Below, in pieces: positions 4,640 to 6,443 of a stretch of DNA of 6,443 bases. The stretch is from STD1-80 sp043802745. GTDB taxonomy: Bacteria > Patescibacteriota > Minisyncoccia > Minisyncoccales > CG1-02-41-26. Under the pieces are notes generated by a model. The model worked only from the letters and a program-made list of their open reading frames with translations. It made no database searches and had not been told where the DNA came from. Location: NCBI GenBank assembly GCA_043802745.1, contig JAZDKU010000035.1:1-6443 (forward strand), written 5' to 3'. The translations under genes were made by a program, and so were the position numbers. How positions within the stretch are numbered: the stretch's first letter is position 1; every line of letters begins with the position of its first letter.

Positions 4640-5758
4640 TTAATTTATTATTTTTAAAGTATACTCTTTTTTCCCCAAACCAATGGCTTGGCCATAAACA
4701 ATTTGCGCCTCTGGGTTTATGGCGCCCCCTTTGGTAAAATTTTCTTTGCCAGCCAAATCCAAACTAGCTTGGTCTATGGCCACAGGGTCTTTGGAAATTA
4801 AAATACCAATGTCGCCTAGAAAAGGAGTTTGGTTTTCATTCATACAGTCACAGCTTCTCGTGATATCTATTAATAAATTAACAAACAAAGCTTTTTTCCC
4901 AGCTAAAGCAGCTAAAGCATACTCTCCTATTTTTTCTTGAATATCTTTGACGCCCTCGTGCCAAGGTATTAAAAAAGCGCTATTAGGGCAAATGGCCAAG
5001 CACTTAGCGCAACCCAAACACTTGCTATAATTAATTGTAGCTTTTTGGTTTATTATTTCAATAGCATTATTAGGGCACTCTTTTTGGCATAATCCACAGC
5101 CAGCGCACTTTGCCGAATCTACTTCAAGCCTAAAAGCTTTGTGCATGGCCAGCTTGCCAGCTCTTGAACCAAGCCCCATGCCAATATTTTTAATCGCCCC
5201 GCCAATTCCGCAAGCCATATGCCCTTTAAAATGAGAAATGGCTAAAATAGCGTTGTATTTTTCCAAGCCTTTGCCAATTTTAGCGGTTTTAAAATGTTTG
5301 GCTTGGCCATTAAGGGAAACCACGGGAATTTCTACTTCATACTCCCCCGCCAGCAACGCTTCGGGCCAGCCCGCAGTAGATACAGCGTTTCTGGCGGGCG
5401 TAGCCAATGCGGGCTGGCCTATTTCTCCATCTAAAATATCAATAACCCCAAAATCAAATCCTCTTTTAATGGCTAAATTTTTATGGCTTGTGGCGTTTGT
5501 TCGCTCGCCTTTATATAAAACATTGCAATCAACCAGGGCAATTTGCCCAACAACAGGCTCAAGCTTTTTGTAAATAGCTTTAATAAATTTTGGACTGGGG
5601 CTGGTGGTGTTTTTTGGTTCGCCAAAATGGGTTTTAATAGCCAATCTATCATTTACATCAAAAAAATCAGCGAAAGTTTCAAAAACTTTTTCGCCAATTT
5701 TTTCTAAGTCAACCTTGCTTTTATCTTCAATTTTAAAAAATAATACTTCGCTTGCCAT
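4640..5758 (-). CDS. DUF362 iron-sulfur protein with two 4Fe-4S ferredoxin motifs (372 aa)
   Basis: A DUF362-family protein with an inserted 2[4Fe-4S] ferredoxin module. Its biochemical role is unknown, but such proteins are typical of anaerobes and presumably move electrons. One cluster is held by C218, C221, C224 and C228 (CAGCGLCQKECP), the other by C247, C250, C253 and C257 (CLGCAKCLAICP). DUF362 features include KTHFGEP (42-48), the SHFKGHMACGIGGAIKNIGMG region (175-195), a later CDC pair (C303, C305) and SKDPVAIDQAS (322-332). No signal peptide is seen, so it should be cytoplasmic. Residues about 113-139 are encoded by a GC-rich palindromic element (5346-5419). Removing them would leave DGEYEVEIPV, which I take to be the ancestral reading. 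The ATG at 5758 lies one base after the UMP kinase stop, with no Shine-Dalgarno sequence. Confidence 0.92.
   Translation of the reverse strand: MASEVLFFKIEDKSKVDLEKIGEKVFETFADFFDVNDRLAIKTHFGEPKNTTSPSPKFIKAIYKKLEPVVGQIALVDCNVLYKGERTNATSHKNLAIKRGFDFGVIDILDGEIGQPALATPARNAVSTAGWPEALLAGEYEVEIPVVSLNGQAKHFKTAKIGKGLEKYNAILAISHFKGHMACGIGGAIKNIGMGLGSRAGKLAMHKAFRLEVDSAKCAGCGLCQKECPNNAIEIINQKATINYSKCLGCAKCLAICPNSAFLIPWHEGVKDIQEKIGEYALAALAGKKALFVNLLIDITRSCDCMNENQTPFLGDIGILISKDPVAIDQASLDLAGKENFTKGGAINPEAQIVYGQAIGLGKKEYTLKIIN
5346..5419. repeat. GC-rich element with two interleaved inverted repeats, inserted in frame in the DUF362 gene
   Basis: Arm A (5346-5360) pairs with A' (5384-5398) at 14 of 15 positions. 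Arm B, GGCCAGCCCGCA (5364-5375), pairs perfectly over 12 bases with B' (5408-5419). The order A-B-A'-B' is pseudoknot-like. The 74 bases are 51 of 74 G+C (69%) in a window of about 35-40%. The element encodes residues 114-138 of the host protein and keeps the frame. Similar GGAG-containing bases flank a possible 81-base insertion (5342-5422), perhaps an eroded target duplication. It resembles in concept the palindromic elements that insert in Rickettsia genes. Confidence 0.8.
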
Positions 5759-5759
5759 G

Positions 5760-6443
5760 TTAAGAAATTATCGTGCCTTTGAATTTTTTATTAGTTAATA
5801 TTTTTTCTAAATTTACTAAATCCTGGCCATTGGCCATAATAACTTTTAAATTATTTTTCATAGCCACTTTAGTAGCTATTGGGTCAAAAGGCGTGTTCAT
5901 GCCCGAAGTCCATTTTTTTGGTATTAGTTTTAAGTAATCTTTCCAAGAAATGTCTAAAATCGATGTAGCTGTTTTATCTTTTTTCGGGTCAGCAGTGTAC
6001 ACATAATCTTGATTGCTTAAATTAATAACTGTTTTTATTTTAAAATCAGTGGCGGTTTGGGCCGCGTCAAGGTCAGAAGAACAACCTGGGTCCCAACCGC
6101 AGCCAATTATTATTGAATATTTACCAAAGCTTTTTATTTTACCCCGGCTATCAAGCAAATTAGGATTGGCTCTTTTCTTTAAAATAGTTTTTAGGAGCAA
6201 GGCATTTAACTTGGTAGTTTCAATACCAAGCCAATCTTGCTCTAAAGTAGTAGCTTGGCCCACATTTATAGCAGCTTTGTTATATTTACGGCAAGTTTTA
6301 CCCCCACCAGTGATGATGATAAATTTATAGCCCAGAGAAACTTTTTTTAAAATAAAATCACGAAACTTTTTTAAAAATTTCTCATCAATTTCCTCTGGCA
6401 CCATCACCGACCCCCCCAACGAAATCACAAATATTTTTTCTTG
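5760..6443 (-). CDS. pyrH: UMP kinase, archaeal-like, start beyond the window (227 codons visible)
   Basis: An amino-acid-kinase-fold enzyme that phosphorylates UMP to UDP. The frame stays open to the right edge. A GTG at 6428 could be read as a start, but the codons before it encode QEKIF, completing the usual first beta strand in front of VISLGGS, so the true start probably lies just outside. Visible motifs are ISLGGSVM, the ITGGGKTCRKY glycine-rich loop, the WLGIETTKLNALLL segment matching the family's LGI.aTrLNA, SSDLDAAQTA, and DYVYTADPKKDK matching DGVYtaDPK. The last part has SGMNTPFDPIATKVA near the C-terminus. The sequence is nearer to the short archaeal-type enzymes than to E. coli PyrH. 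A related kinase of the superfamily cannot be excluded. It is followed after one base by the DUF362 gene. Its product UDP lies one step after the UMP made by the decarboxylase at 1128-1967. Confidence 0.82.
   Translation of the reverse strand, partial: QEKIFVISLGGSVMVPEEIDEKFLKKFRDFILKKVSLGYKFIIITGGGKTCRKYNKAAINVGQATTLEQDWLGIETTKLNALLLKTILKKRANPNLLDSRGKIKSFGKYSIIIGCGWDPGCSSDLDAAQTATDFKIKTVINLSNQDYVYTADPKKDKTATSILDISWKDYLKLIPKKWTSGMNTPFDPIATKVAMKNNLKVIMANGQDLVNLEKILTNKKFKGTIIS

Noticed and set aside
4683..4695. ATGGC-TTG-GCCAT inverted repeat near the end of the DUF362 gene
   Set aside because: It is only five base pairs, lies within coding sequence and has no U-tract directly after it, so a terminator is not supported.
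5238..5573. Plus-strand 111-codon frame across the palindromic element
   Set aside because: It is opposite the conserved DUF362 frame and its openness comes from the GC-rich insert. The minus-strand frame has the Fe-S motifs.
1..6443. CRISPR array, tRNA, rRNA, insertion sequence or phage genes
   Set aside because: No regularly spaced repeats, cloverleaf, transposase, integrase or phage structural gene was found in reading both strands.

Overview
The window is an AT-rich, compact bacterial segment in which every supported gene lies on the minus strand, so transcription runs from high to low coordinates. The best guess for the host is an anaerobic or fermentative member of the candidate phyla radiation (Patescibacteria). 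The reasons are an archaeal-style UMP kinase, a DUF362 protein with two ferredoxin motifs, type 1 IPP isomerase, very short intergenic gaps and leaders with no Shine-Dalgarno (SD) sequence. No rRNA or marker gene is present to prove this. Genes read through at full length with the standard bacterial code, and TGA is used as a stop.

Layout in transcription order. (1) 6443-4110: UMP kinase (its start lies outside the window), a DUF362 Fe-S protein and IPP isomerase, separated by 1 and 11 bases, probably one operon. (2) 4043-3255: a small coiled-coil protein and a membrane-anchored protein of unknown function, behind their own predicted promoter. (3) 3253-515: a self-contained transcription unit. 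It has a promoter, a 16-base perfect palindrome in the leader, then a two-CxxC zinc-ribbon protein, a GTP cyclohydrolase II-like enzyme, a type 2 orotidine-5'-phosphate decarboxylase and a guanylate-kinase-like protein, and it ends in a clear intrinsic terminator. (4) 506-110: a second, paralogous zinc-ribbon gene with its own promoter, followed by the first 25 codons of a gene cut by the window edge.

Unit 3 is the most interesting part. Its four genes all have strong SD sequences, its three enzyme genes overlap or nearly touch, and sampled rows are about 43% G+C against about 35% in the flanks. The neighbouring genes have no SD. I infer a transferred cassette for a guanine-nucleotide and pyrimidine-nucleotide reaction sequence. 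No riboflavin-pathway partner (ribD, ribE, ribH) is present. The cyclohydrolase has Leu where the E. coli enzyme has the active-site Tyr105, so its product may not be the usual riboflavin precursor.

A separate finding is a 69% G+C element of about 74 bases inside the DUF362 gene. It has two interleaved inverted repeats in the order A-B-A'-B' and keeps the reading frame, adding about 25 to 27 residues. It looks like a palindromic element that can insert within genes.
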